This document shows positions 46,561 through 58,691 of a stretch of DNA of 64,000 nucleotides, one piece after another. Both the position numbers and the translations under genes were made by a program. The stretch comes from Symsagittifera roscoffensis (taxonomy: Eukaryota > Xenacoelomorpha > Acoela > Convolutidae): positions 30,974,401 to 31,038,400 of the forward strand of contig NC_087067.1 of assembly GCF_963678635.1 (NCBI RefSeq). The letters run 5' to 3'. How positions within the stretch are numbered: position 1 is the stretch's first letter; each line of letters starts with the position of its first letter. The notes beneath the pieces are model-generated. The model had not been told where the DNA came from, did not search any database, and worked only from the letters and a program-made list of their open reading frames with translations.

Positions 46561-47185
46561 AACAAACATACGCAATCACGTGACATAGCGCGATATAGTC
46601 CAGCCCACATGATAATTGATAACTGTGAGCGTTATTTGTCGACACTTGACAACAGACAACATTAAAATAAAACCCCGTTACACGATACCATAACACCTTG
46701 ACTAAAGTCTTCGGTGTAAAAATTTGCAATAAAAAAATTTAAAAAGCGGTTTAAACCGCGGCAATTCACTTCGTTCAAGAATATCAGTAAAACAGAAGTT
46801 TATAAAAATTCATTTCATATTGTCGACCCCCAAATTTTATCACCCAAGCATAGTGACGGTAGCAAAAGGAGCTTAATTTGCGCATAAGAAGAACTAGTTG
46901 TTGTGAAGGTCCCGAGAAAAACGTGATAGACATCTGGCTTCAAAAGTTGATTTGAATTTTTAGATTTTCCAAATGAACCTTTTTCACCTTTCCATGCATT
47001 TGTTTCAAATCGGGTTAATTTTATCGAAAGGTGTCAATTATTAATGTTCTTGAAATTCATTTTAAGGCCATAATTTTTCTTTGACGGTTTCAAATATAAG
47101 TCATTTTTTGGTTCCCCTGCATTCAGTGACTTCTGAGTCAGATTTTTTCAGTCTCCCGTTTCGCTGCTTTCAGACCTTTTTCAAT
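46561..47185. other. noncoding stretch, nothing recognised
   Basis: No gene or repeat family is supported. Confidence 0.3.
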
Positions 47186-47363
47186 TCAGCATAGGTTTCC
47201 ATCAGCGTTGTGAATTTTGTCTTCCGCAAAATTTCTGAAAGTTTCTATCATAGGTGTCCCATTTTGACGACACATACAGCTCAAATGAATTGAAGAGATG
47301 CAAAGTGTGTCCTGCTCCGCGTTACATCCAGAAGACCCCGGTCGAGCTAAGACGCACGCCACG
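47186..47363 (-). CDS. candidate terminal exon of a small cysteine-containing protein
   Basis: On the minus strand a strong acceptor (CTGTTCAGTATTTCCAG) is followed by an open frame reading VACVLARPGSSGCNAEQDTL, CISSIHLSCMCRQNGTP and so on to GNLC and a stop. Base composition is clearly more G+C-rich than the flanks. It has six cysteines in about 58 residues. If the frame is read back through the acceptor it resembles a signal peptide (KWVFLFSISSVACVLA), but the codon there is TTG rather than ATG, so an upstream exon is more likely. Upstream exons were not found between here and WTAP. The family is not recognised. Confidence 0.4.
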
Positions 47364-47399
47364 CTGGAAATACTGAACAGAAAAACCCACTTCAACGGT

Positions 47400-50178
47400 T
47401 GTGGCGGAAAAACTTGAAGATATTGTAATTTACCTAATTGTCTTGACTGATTTTATTAGAAGTTTCATATTATAATCAAAAACTAAGGCAACCATTTATA
47501 CTTTTAAACTTCAACGTTTCTTTCACATTATGCCAAGCATAAAAGGCCGACAAAAAGCAAACTCAAAACTTCAAGACGGAAGCAACAACTGTAGGATGAA
47601 AGCACCACGACGCTCACTAAACGGCAAAAAGCTCTTCGAACGATGTTACAATTAAAGAAGGTTGAAAGATTTTTTTGAAAGTATTTGGTTTCATGTTTAA
47701 ATTAATTAAAAACTTTCAAAAAATTCTAGCGCGGTTGATTTTGGGCATTCAATACCGGACAAATTAACGGACAAAAAATAGATAAAAAGGCCGACAGAAT
47801 CAGAATCAAAGCCGACGGTCAAAAAGCTGAAACTTAGCCGAAAATTTTCGCCAAAAACATCACATTAAACGCCCACACAGGATCCAAGATAGCTATATAA
47901 ATGGTGTATGCAAAATGGACTACAATTTTGAAAACTAAACCGAGAGCTTATGTCGACAATCATGAAGACGAGAATCATCGCTGAAAATTAATATCGATAC
48001 TCTATATCTGTACCAACGATGGTTTTGCAATCTATATATAGCATGTGCCAGAAGTAAGTAGTACTCAGTAATTGAATTTCGTGAAATTGAGCATGTCAGC
48101 AGCACATCAGTATAGTCAGCAGCAAGATTTTATTGTTTTTGTTAAGCTAGTCCTAAAAAAATTTAGACCGACTTGATAACGCTAGCTCGTCAATAGCACT
48201 AAGAACCATTGCGATATCTTTTCAAGCTTGAAGTTCAGAGTTAATTCCAAAACCTAAAAAGATGTCCAAAAAAATCTATAATTCCCGTCATTGCACTATG
48301 TGCAACAAAACAAAAAATGGAGAACACATTGTTGATGTTTTTCTCAGAAAAATCATGATAACAACCGTCTTTGCTACTTTAACAGCAACCGGATATTTTT
48401 GTTTCTTTTGTTTCTCTGAGTTCTTTGGTTTTCTAAGGGTTTTATAACTGACAAAAGAATTGCCATTTTTTGAGAATTATCGGAAAATTTCGTTTCGACC
48501 GCTTTTATTTCTTGTTAACTTGTGAACATACAGCTTGTTGTTTCGTTTAAATAATTAGTGCCATAATTTGTTCAAAATACGTCGAAATATTTTGGCAAAA
48601 TTTATCTTCATGTCGTATGAGGTCAAAATATTTTTCTGCAAATTGAAAAAAGCAAATAATTTTTTTGATTTGAGTTTCGAAAAAGCGAAGTTGGCGTTAG
48701 CTTTAAAATCTCTACAAAAAATTGAGCTCGGAACCTTAAAATATAAGCAAAACAAGAGTTCCTTAAGACGCCAATCTCGTATGATTCACTAGTTTCTAAC
48801 CAAAACACTGGCTTGTACTTTACTAGGTAATTATTGCATGTTAGTTGACTCAATTATTAATACTTATAATTGAGGCAGTTTTTATTCAAGTTAATTTTGG
48901 GTGATTAAAATATTCGTTGTATGCGGAAAAAGTCCATAACCACTCTAGAAATCATCTCCTTGGTTTTAAATATAAAAAGATTTATTCAACTTCGATTATT
49001 TGAGGGCTTGAAAATTCGCAATTTGGCCATGCTCTGGACTAATTTTTGCGCGCAGTGAAGATTTTGTTTAAGATGCTGAAACTGAAAGCATATCGCAATT
49101 TATTCATGCTTGGTAAACTATCTCGCACTACAAAGTCGTTCCAATTTTAATTAAGCAAGCAAATCGATCGTAGTACTTGCGTACTATTCAATTTTCCACA
49201 CTTGATGTTTGACATTGTCCAAATTTATGGCTTTTTTACCAAAAATTATTCGATAACATTTTTAGAGGCTGTTTGAATTTTCGAGTCTTCACTCTGATAT
49301 ACCAGCGTTACTCGAGTTTCGAGGAAATGCGGAATATTAATGAGTGGCGTGGTTTTTAGATAATTAATTTTCTAACTTTCAAATGAGCATTTTAGATAGA
49401 ATTTTTTACATTATCTGATATTGTTGCATGGAGCTCAAATCTAAAATTGTTTCACTGCTAATCAACTTTCAAATTAAATCCTTCAAATTAAACTGAGACA
49501 GCAATTTGCTCTAACTAATACGTTACTACGCGCAAAAACTTTCAATTGGTACTTAACATAGCTTGTGAGGTAATAAATTTAATTACTAAAAATATATTTT
49601 TTAAGGTTTTGTACTAAAAAGCTTGTGATCGACGATAGAGGGCAGTTAGATCATTCAGGGCTTTGCTGTGATATACGAGAAGTCTTGTTTTGGTTAATTG
49701 TCAAAATCGAAAATGAATATCGACCACTTACTTTCTTTTCAGTCAACCAGCCAGAAGCCTAATTCGGAGCTTGGTTATTTAAGCTGAACTATGTTATGGC
49801 TAACTTAGAAGAGCAGGCCTAGCAACAAAAAGCGCACGGTTTATTTCGAATCAGCACTCATAAGATTATTAGATAATCATCACCTCGGCTGCGCCAGAAA
49901 GTGACAAACTTATGCTCCTCCTCTAAAAACAACTCAGGGGATTTTGAATTCAATCAGAGAAAAAAGATAAAACGAATGATATAATAAAGCACAGCACTCC
50001 CTTTGTCCTATTGTCATCAAAAACTTCAGCTGAAATAACTTAAGCGCAACGCAGCATTTCAAATATAATCGATTCTCAAAACGGCGCGCTTTATACATGA
50101 CGACGAAACAAAATAAGGAGTAGAGGCGACTAAAGGCTAACACATTACACCGAAACAAAGGAGAGTTCATATTTAAGA
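47400..50178. other. region between the 47-kb exon and WTAP, with an R1 copy
   Basis: An R1 copy in plus orientation occupies about 49000-49690 (ATTTGGCCATGCTCTGGACT, TTTCGAGGAAATGCGGAATA, and AGGGCTTTGCTGTGATATAC at the end). The 61-codon plus-strand ORF at 48262-48447, with a CTMCNK motif and a hydrophobic C-terminal half, is unsupported as a gene. 49934-50178 is probably WTAP 3' UTR. Confidence 0.4.
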
Positions 50179-53100
50179 TTAAACACAATTTGTAATTGGT
50201 TTCGACTCTTGTGAATTTCGAGTTGAAAGGTCGGAGTTTTCAATTTCAGCATTTCCGTTAGCTGATAAATCTTGGCTTAAGCTCCCATTGGTTTGCACGG
50301 TTGTTAGTTTTTCCGGAGCCTTATCATTCTTATGTAAGGCTTCCATATTTTCGTCATTGTTATTTCGGATGCCTTGTTTTCCTGGTGGGCTAATGTTGTC
50401 ACAAGGTTCCAGAGAGCCATTGCCAACTAATTGCTTTTCACTAGAAAGTTTATCTTTATCATGTTTGGAAGTTTTAATTCGCTCATTCGATGAAGTTTTT
50501 GCTCGTTTCGAAACTGGTCCATTGTCAGCTCGTGAATTTCGAGAACTCATTTCTGCAGCTGGATTCGAACTGTTGGAACTGTTTCTAGAATTTTCCGTAG
50601 GAGTCAGTTTCCCGTTAGCTTTAGCCCCTGGAACTCCGGCAGAATTTGTATCAATGCTGATACTGGAAACTGAATTTTTGGATGCTGAATGTTTGGATCC
50701 AGATGAACTTTTGGACTTGGGCGTGGCTTTGGATCTGGATCCTCCGGATGCCGAGGAAGAAGATGCCCTGTTGTGGTTGTATTCGAGACTGGCCAGCAGT
50801 TCTGATGATGCCTTTCCTTTGGTGCGCAGCGACTGGTACAACTGCATGAGGGTGCCCTGCAACGCAGTCAAGTCCGATTCCAATTCTCCTGTCACGTCCG
50901 CACACACTAAAGTTTTTCAGGTTTCAAAAGACGATGAATATGAGAGCTTAGGGCTGCGCAAAAAACTCATGAAACAGGCTATGTAAAGTAGCAAAGACAA
51001 AAATTTCTGGTCTACGTTGCGAAATCAGTTCTTTCCGCAAGAAACTTTTCATGAAGCTTTGATACAATAATCTATTTGAATTTGGGGAAAAAATTTCTTC
51101 GGGTGTTTCGTTACTTATCATTGCATAGCAAAACCAAAATACAATCCTTTCACGAAATCTTAAGACAAATGGTCATCAAATTAAACAAAATTTTATCTGC
51201 AACAGACTTGTGCATATGAGTACGCGCCAGACTTGTACATATGAGTACATCCATATAGCTGGTCCATAGCTTATATAAAACTACATAAAATTCATTCTTT
51301 TTTGTGTCTTTGGAGTTGTCAATTTTTGAGAAAAAGTATCAACAACGCTGTTTTAAGTTTTATAATTACCAAATTTGATGCATTGTTTTATACAAAATTA
51401 TAAACATTCAGAGCGTAATCGCTTATAGAGAAACTTGTTCAGCTCAAAGAAATTAGGACTATGGATGTGAGCATTTTCGTACCCTGCATGTCGCGGGTGA
51501 CTTCGAGAAATGATGCTTGGACTTCATCCGCCTGTGCCTTGATATGGGACAGTCTGCTCTCCGACACCTGATCTCCCAACTCACAGTTCTCGTTGGCCAG
51601 CAGACGACACTTGGCCATCGCTTTCTTCTCATCCACTGTACTCCTGCAACAAACATCACACTCTAACGACTAGTTCTTCATTTCTATTGTAAATCAGAGC
51701 AACTGAATGCACAGCCTCAAGCTAACAAGTAGAAGCTGAAATTACTGCATATAATAGAAAAAAATCACCAGTTGCTATGCGTTTGGCACATATGACTCTG
51801 ATAGCAGCAATCATTGCAAATACTTATTTTCTTCGAGTTTTTGATATTTTATCTTAAAATATCAGCTGCAGTGGACGGAATCAAAAAAAGACTTGAATAT
51901 TCAGGTAAACAAAAAAAAGTAAGGTTTAAAAAATATTTAATCTTAATATATAAAAAATAAAGATTTTTAAAAAAGATACAAAAAAGATATGAACAAAACA
52001 TAGTTCAATTTCGGCCACTTTTTTCAACGCCAAGAACATTCATTAAAAAATCAGAATCTTGATCTCGGCTGGAAGGGTTTTCAAATGGGGCCTAGGAAAT
52101 GATACAAGCAAATTAGACAATCCTATAAAAACTGAATTTCACACAAACATCAAAGAATCGAGCAACCGAGATGAAGCAGATCTTCGCTGCACTTGCGATA
52201 CATCAGAAATATGACAAGACAAAAGAGCAGACAAAAAATGTCGAGAAAAGCTAGATCTACCAAAATTTTCATATCATTGTCTCCATTTGTCTTGAATAAC
52301 AATCACTTGAAAAAAAACATACCGACACCCATTAGAAAAATTTTTAAACATTTCTATTCAAATAGAAACTAAATTACTTTACAATACTCACGCACATAGG
52401 AAATTTGTTTCGCTCATCCAACGGCGAAATATAATGCCACTAAACCAATTAGGTATAAACCGAAACATTTTGTAGCCGAGTAAACAAAAAAGAGAAAGAC
52501 TGAGAAAAAAAAAACGAAATTATACCAACCCGCAGTTCTTTAATTTGAAATCAACATAAAAACAAAATATTGAAAAGAACAGGTTATTGAAATTCAGAAA
52601 TGCCCACATTGATTGTTGTTTGACGAAATTGAAGATTTAAGAAAATTGTTCAGTAATTTTGTTGGACAAGTTGGTTACAATGGAAAACTAACGGGTAATA
52701 AATAACCCGCATATTAACAGATGGTGCAAAAAATTCAAAAAAATTATTTAATATCTTTTTTATTTAAAAATTTGCTAAATAAAACTGAAATTCCGCAAAA
52801 AATCTAGTGAATCATATACCCCAACCAGCGGAATTTTGGAAATGACTTTCAAAATTTAGGAGAAAGCTGAAACTTGAAAAAGAGTACCTGCTACAGGAAC
52901 TAAGTCGACAAAAATAAACAAACGGACCATAATCCGAAAAAGCTGAATTTTTCAAGTTAAAAAAAACAGATCCCGGCCGGATTTGAGCCAAAAGCCTTTC
53001 TCGTCTCAAGCAGGTGTGTTACCTAAACGCCATAAGCGTTGGATAGCTGGTTGATTTTGAAATTATTATGAAGCAATTTAAAACAAGTTTAACTTTTCCG

Positions 53101-54187
53101 TGTCGCTAAATTATCGTAAGGGTAATAAAACGTCAAATCGAAATAGTATAGAACACTTTTGAAATGCATATAATATACAACTGAGACTTAATAACCTAAT
53201 TTGCGGTTAGAAAATCAGTGTTTACTCAACCAAGAGTTAATCTTAGTCTCTTAACAATTTTCACGCAAGTTTTCATCTAAATTCAATTATTTTCTGTTCG
53301 TCTCATTTGTTTGTCGTCTATTTTCCTAACAGCTGATCAAAACAATTGTCAGAGAAACGCACTCACGTCTGTAAGAGCTTCTTAGCTCAACCCTTGTATT
53401 AAAAATTGCTATGAACCATTTTCACAATAAGGATTCAATCGTAAGCGCCACCACCAACCCGTCAGCCGAAGTAAGCTGCCATGCATTTAGCTCTGCCGTC
53501 AAATTCTCTATCCTACTCTCTCGTTCCTTCAGGTCCGATCTCAGCTTCTGCACCAGTAAATTCACATAGGGGTCTTTCAGAGTGCCTTTTGCGTCAGCTG
53601 GCGAATCACTGTCCGGCTGCTCTTTTACAGTCACGTCGCCCGATTTTATACTCTCCAATTCCGCCTGCAAAAATACTTCCCAAACTTGAGCCGATTCCAT
53701 GTAAAATTTTACAATTTAAAGCCCATAATGTAGACGTATGCTCTGGAGACGTGAGAATACATAAAAGAAATATTAAAGATCTTACAACAGTAAATATTTT
53801 TTGCCCCCACGATTTAAAAAGCGATTCGCAACCAGATATAAGAACTCGCTTCTTGAATTTTGTATTCCATTCAATAAAATATAGCCACTAAAAATATCTC
53901 AAAAAACCAACAAAATTTTATCCAATAAAATCACAGATCATATTTTACAACTGCATTCAGAGCACTACAATTTCTTGTTGCGGCTAAATGAGAAAACTAA
54001 TGAGTTTACCTTACGACCTAAGTCGCAAAAATCTAGCCGCAAAAGAAAACAATAGCTTTCCAGACATACTGCTAAGGAACAGGACTCTTAACCTACTCCT
54101 CTGTCATATCTGAAGGACAACATATTACCTGTGCTTGTTGAATAGCTTTATCCACAGACTGTTCGCATCGTTTGGCCTCATCCTCAC
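50179..54187 (-). CDS. WTAP: WTAP / Fl(2)d homologue, m6A methyltransferase complex subunit (3' four exons)
   Basis: Minus-strand exons: 54129-54187, 53459-53664, 51483-51643, 50179-50888 (or from 50906). Phases agree at every junction. WTAP is a coiled-coil nuclear subunit that holds METTL3-METTL14 in the mRNA m6A writer and affects splicing. Diagnostic segments line up with animal WTAP: KDPYVNLLVQKLRSDL (family ...DPAINLFFLKMKGEL), NLTAELNAWQLTSADG (family NELSAWKFTPDS), KKAMAKCRLLANENCELGDQ (family KKLMAKCRMLIQENQELGRQ), then GELESDLTALQGTLMQLYQ (family EEVEGMQSTILVLQQQLK). The last exon adds a long disordered Ser/Asn/Lys-rich tail, a general WTAP trait. One donor is weak (GACGG|GTTGGT). 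The last acceptor is ambiguous: GACAG gives ...DMQ-GELESD, TTTAG gives ...DMQ-VCADVTGELESD. N-terminal exons were not found and should lie upstream of 54187, possibly beyond the LINE. Confidence 0.85.
52885..53045 (-). mobile_element. tRNA-derived SINE, copy 3, in a WTAP intron
   Basis: On the minus strand it has an A-box-like TGGCGTTTAGGT, a good B-box (GGCTCAAATCC) and GGCCGGGATCTGTTTTTT, then a body with CGGATTATGGTCC and TTTTTGTCGACTTAGTTCC. Head and body match copies 1 and 2 in order. It is in the same orientation as the host gene. Confidence 0.55.
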
Positions 54188-56530
54188 CTAAATGAAACTT
54201 ATCACAATGATTAAAACAAATCATTATAGTAGTGGTTGAGCAAGTTGCACAGAATGGCCCGACCACGCTCATTACGCAAACAAAAAAATCAAGATTTTCT
54301 AATTATCTCCTTTTTAGATTAGGAAGCAAAGGGCCCTTGAGGAGTTATAATTACGTTTTCCTAAACATTAAGTGTCAATGAATTCAAGGAGACCGAAAAA
54401 TATGACCAATTTTTTGAAAATTTTTCTAACTCAATTTGATAAAAAAAGGATCAATAGTTAACTTAGTTCGCTGGGAAATCTAACACTGAAAAAATGCAAA
54501 TGTATTTGATGTGAAATTAAAAATAAATACAGTCAGAATATTAACCATGAAAAATAAATTTGAATAGGGGTAATTTTTCAAAAAAAATCCCACTTATATG
54601 CAAATTAGATATCTGCTCATTTAGAAATTTATACGTGGATATAGTGCAGAAGACTGCAAAAGTTGAAATTTGGTTTTACGGATAATTGATTATGAGCGGA
54701 AATTTTTACACCGTTTACTCGACTTCTGGCTTCGACGTTTTATAATCAGTTTCACTTACGACAGGCTGTCTTTGAAGGCTTTAAATAAGCCACCTCTATA
54801 AAACATATCGGTAATTGAACCAAACCACTATTTTCCCTCGTGAAAGCTGCAAATAAATAACATATCAGTTTCAGGTTTTTTTTTAAATTTCCACGCAAGA
54901 TTAGGTCCACGAACAAAAATGGGATGAGTTATATATCATATTGAAGCCCTTTCAGTCGTCATTTGAACATTTGAAAATGTCAGAAAAATTTATAAAATTT
55001 CTCATTGTCGAGAAAAAAAAACCTGCTCAAAATCTAAGATACTTGGTCTAATTCCATCAAATATAATTTAACTCCAGTTAAACTACTTTTTGAAATTTAG
55101 TCAACCGCCTTTTTGGAATAAAATTCTTTTTTATTTTTAAAAAAAATTAATTTATGAGGATATTTGTTGTCAAATATAGGTAAATTACTTCTACTGTGAA
55201 ATTTTTAGTCTATAGTTCATATCCTCTTCTCACACCACGCACAAAATCGAGGCAAGCTATTCTTTGTTTTTTTATTACGGTCAATACGTGCACAGCAATC
55301 GGCTATCCTTGTTTGATTTTGACATTTACACTTTATTTGCCGGTAAAAACGTTAATCCGGGAGTTTTAATCTCCTGAGTGCCACACAACATGTTGGAGTT
55401 TGCCAAAAGGTCATATCAATTGTAAAACCATTCAAGGAGCATTTCATATCCCATTAATTTTCATACTTGAAAAAAACCACACGACTTGCTGTTTTCAGGG
55501 TATCACAAAAGGCATCTTCGATTTGATTGAAAAAATCAGAGACCATCGAATTATTGATTCATTATGATATATCTATTTACTCCGTCCGACTACTTTAGGT
55601 AGCTGATTTTGCGTGGAGAAACCAAGTCCTATTTTCTTTTTCACTCTGATGATGGTCAGTCAAAACAGCCATGATTATTCGAAATAGTCAAACATGTTTT
55701 GCTTGAATAAGCTAGTTGAGATAACAATACTAAATAACCTCCCCAAACAGAGATAAGCTCGCTTTCGCGTAGAATCAGAAGAGAGAATCATGTCCCAAAG
55801 GGTTATGCAGATGTACAAAAAGCAGAATCAACTGCAGATCGTCTTCTAATCCAAACTGAATGAAAACCTGAAAAATTTCTTTCTTTGCGCAGAGTAGTTT
55901 GTACTCAAAAATTTACCGAGATATGAAGAATTATCTCGGGTTAAAATCCATAAAATATTCTTTGCTATAAAAAAAAGTTATTGCATTATAGGAGGGATAG
56001 AACAAAAACGTTGTATAAAAAGTATCAGCATGCTTGGTTCAATTTGCAACCTTCTTGGAAAACGTTGCCAAATTTAGAGGCGATACAGTTTTACAGTGAA
56101 CAAACCCAAAAATCTGGAGCAAAATGGTCAACTCAGAAAAATTGGAGATTAGAAACACTTTCATGTATTAGAGTGTAACAGTCCGAATGAGAACTTAGGG
56201 CAAAAAGAGACGAGGATTTAATAAAAGAACAAGAAATTTGGCCATCGAAAATAATTGAATGAGCAAATGGAAACACAAATCAAATGCTGATTATTGAGAA
56301 CAAAAAAGAAGCCTCAATAATTTGGATTGAAGTTTATTTATATATATTATTATTTTCCTGTTTGGTCGAATATTCAGTTTTATACATTTTTGAATCATGC
56401 AATCATGCAGTCTTTTTTTTTCAATGCAATCTTATCCAAAAGCCAGCCAAAACCTGGCTGCAATCGAAGGCTAACAAAGTTTTATTACTTGAGTTAATGT
56501 GGCGTTGCGGCGCATCGGCCATTGTTTTGT
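54188..56530. other. upstream part of WTAP (intronic or 5'), with R2 copies
   Basis: A short R2 terminal block lies near 54235-54262 (GAGCAAGTTGCACAGAATGG) and a longer plus-strand R2 copy at 54895-55330 (GAACAAAAATGGGATGAGTT, AGCCCTTTCAGTCGTCATT, CACAGCAATCGGCTATCCTT). I searched the minus strand for WTAP N-terminal exons and found none convincing. The plus-strand ORF at 55981-56178 is unsupported. Confidence 0.4.
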
Positions 56531-56533
56531 TTT

Positions 56534-58691
56534 TTAGCCCCCAGGGGGCGCGTCAGGCATGCTCAAACCGAGTCCTAGAAACTTTGCGACTTCGGTCGTC
56601 CGAAGCCACAAGTCAATTGGGGTAAGAGTAGTGGTGTTCTTGGAACAGTTAAAGAAGTTGAGGGGAGAAGTACAGTGAGGGCAGTCTGGGGTGACATTTG
56701 GTCTATTCTGCTTAGGCAAGTGTTTAGGAAGGGACTACAGCCGGATCTTAATTGGGCACGGGTTCGCCTGGTACCACGAGGGAGCGACTCTTCAGAAGAT
56801 GAGATATCGGGGGGTGGGTGGGGATTTAGCGGTAGTACTTTTGGGTGAGGAGAATCTGCAATAGCTTGCTCTACACTTTTAGCGTGCAGTTGTTTTAAAA
56901 TCGATTGTATTGGCAGGCGGATATTCCGGGGATGTTTAGAGTGTTGGAGATAAAAAAAAGAAAAGGGTTTAAAAGAATATATGTTTTCAGTTTGAACTGA
57001 GCAGATAAAAGTTGATGATGTTTAGCAGCATTTAAAATGGAGCACTCATTTTTGTACAACCCGTTATTGTGCGGAGAGTAGAAATTTGAGATACTTGAAA
57101 TTTGCTCAAAGATGTAGAGCTGGCGGCACGTGACCATGCCGCAAGTTCTACATGCATAATCTAAAATTGGTCTCAAAGCCTTGTAGATTACCAGTAGTGT
57201 CTTTTTTGATTGACCCCAATTGGACGTCGATAAGGCCTTCACGATCTGCGAAGTTAAGGGATGGATCAAAGAATACACCAAGTACTTTGAGGTGATTTTC
57301 TAAAGGAAGAGGGGATTGTCCATTTTCACAAGGGGACCAGTATTAAACTCCTTTTTGAAGGAGACAAAAAGGCTTGCGGAGCCTTTTGATGAGGAAAAAA
57401 CAAGATATCTGGACGTAAGAAATTGGTGTATTTTTGTTAAGTAGTTTGATGAAAACAGAGGAATGAAAGTTGTATGACTGAACGACGGGGTGAAAGTAGT
57501 CTGCGTTCTATTTTAATTTAATTTTTTTTTGGGGGGGGGGGGGGGTGATAATGGTGCATATAAACGTGAAATTTAAACGGTGGGTGAAAGGACTGAGCCG
57601 TGTGGGACACCTGTGCGAACAATCCTGGATACTGACAGAGCCTGCCTAAAAATTTTTTCCCTTGGCGACCATTCAAATAATTTGATAACCATATAGTTAA
57701 GCTTCCCGTTACACTGGTGTCATGAAGTAGATCCCAGAGAGCTTGATGACAGACCATGTCGAAAAGCTTTAGATAAGTCGAGCGTGGCCAAAACTGTTCT
57801 AGTGGGTGGCCTTAGTTGTCTGAAACCGTCACTGTTAAAAAAAATTCAGTGACTGATAATGCCGTAGTGGTGGTCAGCTTTGGACAGGTGTTTAGTGAGG
57901 GTTGGGTGAATTAAAGAATCTAAAATTTTGACAGCTGGGCTTAAAATCGATACCGGGCGGTAAGATTCTTTCAATTTGAGGTCTTTATTTGGTTTAGGGA
58001 GGAGAAACAACTGAATTTTTCCATAATTGAGGTATGATATAAAGAGATAGAGAGCGGCTAAAAATGTCCGTTAAAAAATCAATAACTACCGAGCCCTTAA
58101 GTTTCAGATGAACCGTACATAGACCGTCTGGTACTAGGGCTTTTGACGGTTTCATCAGTTTACTGCACTTTTCCACTTTGAGTGGTATAAAAGGCAAACA
58201 GTCAGCTAAGCTGAGTTTCAGAGCTTTCAGCTTGGTTACTCTTTGAGCTTTGTGAGTTCTCAAATTATTGTATTGTGCATTAAAAGCATTTGCAATGTCT
58301 TCCGCCTTCACAATCTTTTTGTCACTAAAACTGATTGGGTGGGTTCCTACCAGACTTAGAGCCATTTAACAATCGGACGACTTTGCAGAACTTGCTAGAT
58401 GAATATGATGAATTCAATTCTGGAGGAATTCCCGCCATTTTTTTCCTTTTCTTTGGCCGTTTTAGACATGATTTCTCTGTTTAAGTCGTTTAAAAGTGGA
58501 TCTGATGGATTTGTTAATCTGATGTTATCCCTTTGTTGTGCAAGTTTCTTTGATTCGTCATTTAGTGCAGGTACAAAATAAACAATTACGGCCTGCAGGA
58601 TATGGTGACGTGATACAGAGAGAACAGTATCACGAAAAAGAAGATTTCCTTGCCATACAAACACTTTTACCATGAAACAAATAGTTAGCAT
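56534..58691 (-). mobile_element. dead CR1/Jockey-like LINE, ORF2 remnant, minus strand
   Basis: In order on the minus strand: linker with VPALNDESKKLAQQRDNIRL (58.5 kb); RT start with NAFNAQYNN and PSKALVPDGLCTVHLKLKGS...IIPQLWKNSVVSPP (58365-57994); then, after a frameshift, NKDLKLKESYRPVSILSPAV (about 57960). LDLSKAF with H-QALWDLL...SNYLNGRQ (motif A) and GVPHGSVLSP (about 57610) follow, then thumb-like HLKVLGVFFDPSLNF and WGQSKKTLLVIYKALRPILD (57.2 kb) and a C-terminal CPHC segment. Frameshifts and stops break it. The expected YxDD/FADD segment is not visible; a poly-C/poly-A tract (57528-57545) lies there instead. It may be inserted in a WTAP 5' intron. Confidence 0.8.

Noticed and set aside
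45638-46610. Several long minus-strand hydrophobic ORFs
   Set aside because: They are translations of the 76-bp array and of the AAATA-rich tract.
48262-48447. 61-codon ORF with CTMCNK motif and hydrophobic tail
   Set aside because: Only one CxxC, no promoter or splice context, and base composition like the flanks.
50288-50986. 232-codon plus-strand ORF
   Set aside because: Antisense shadow of the WTAP last exon; the minus-strand frame joins conserved WTAP exons in phase.
55981-56178. 65-codon plus-strand ORF with several tryptophans, after a possible acceptor
   Set aside because: No family, no phase-matched partner exon and no composition shift; not supported.
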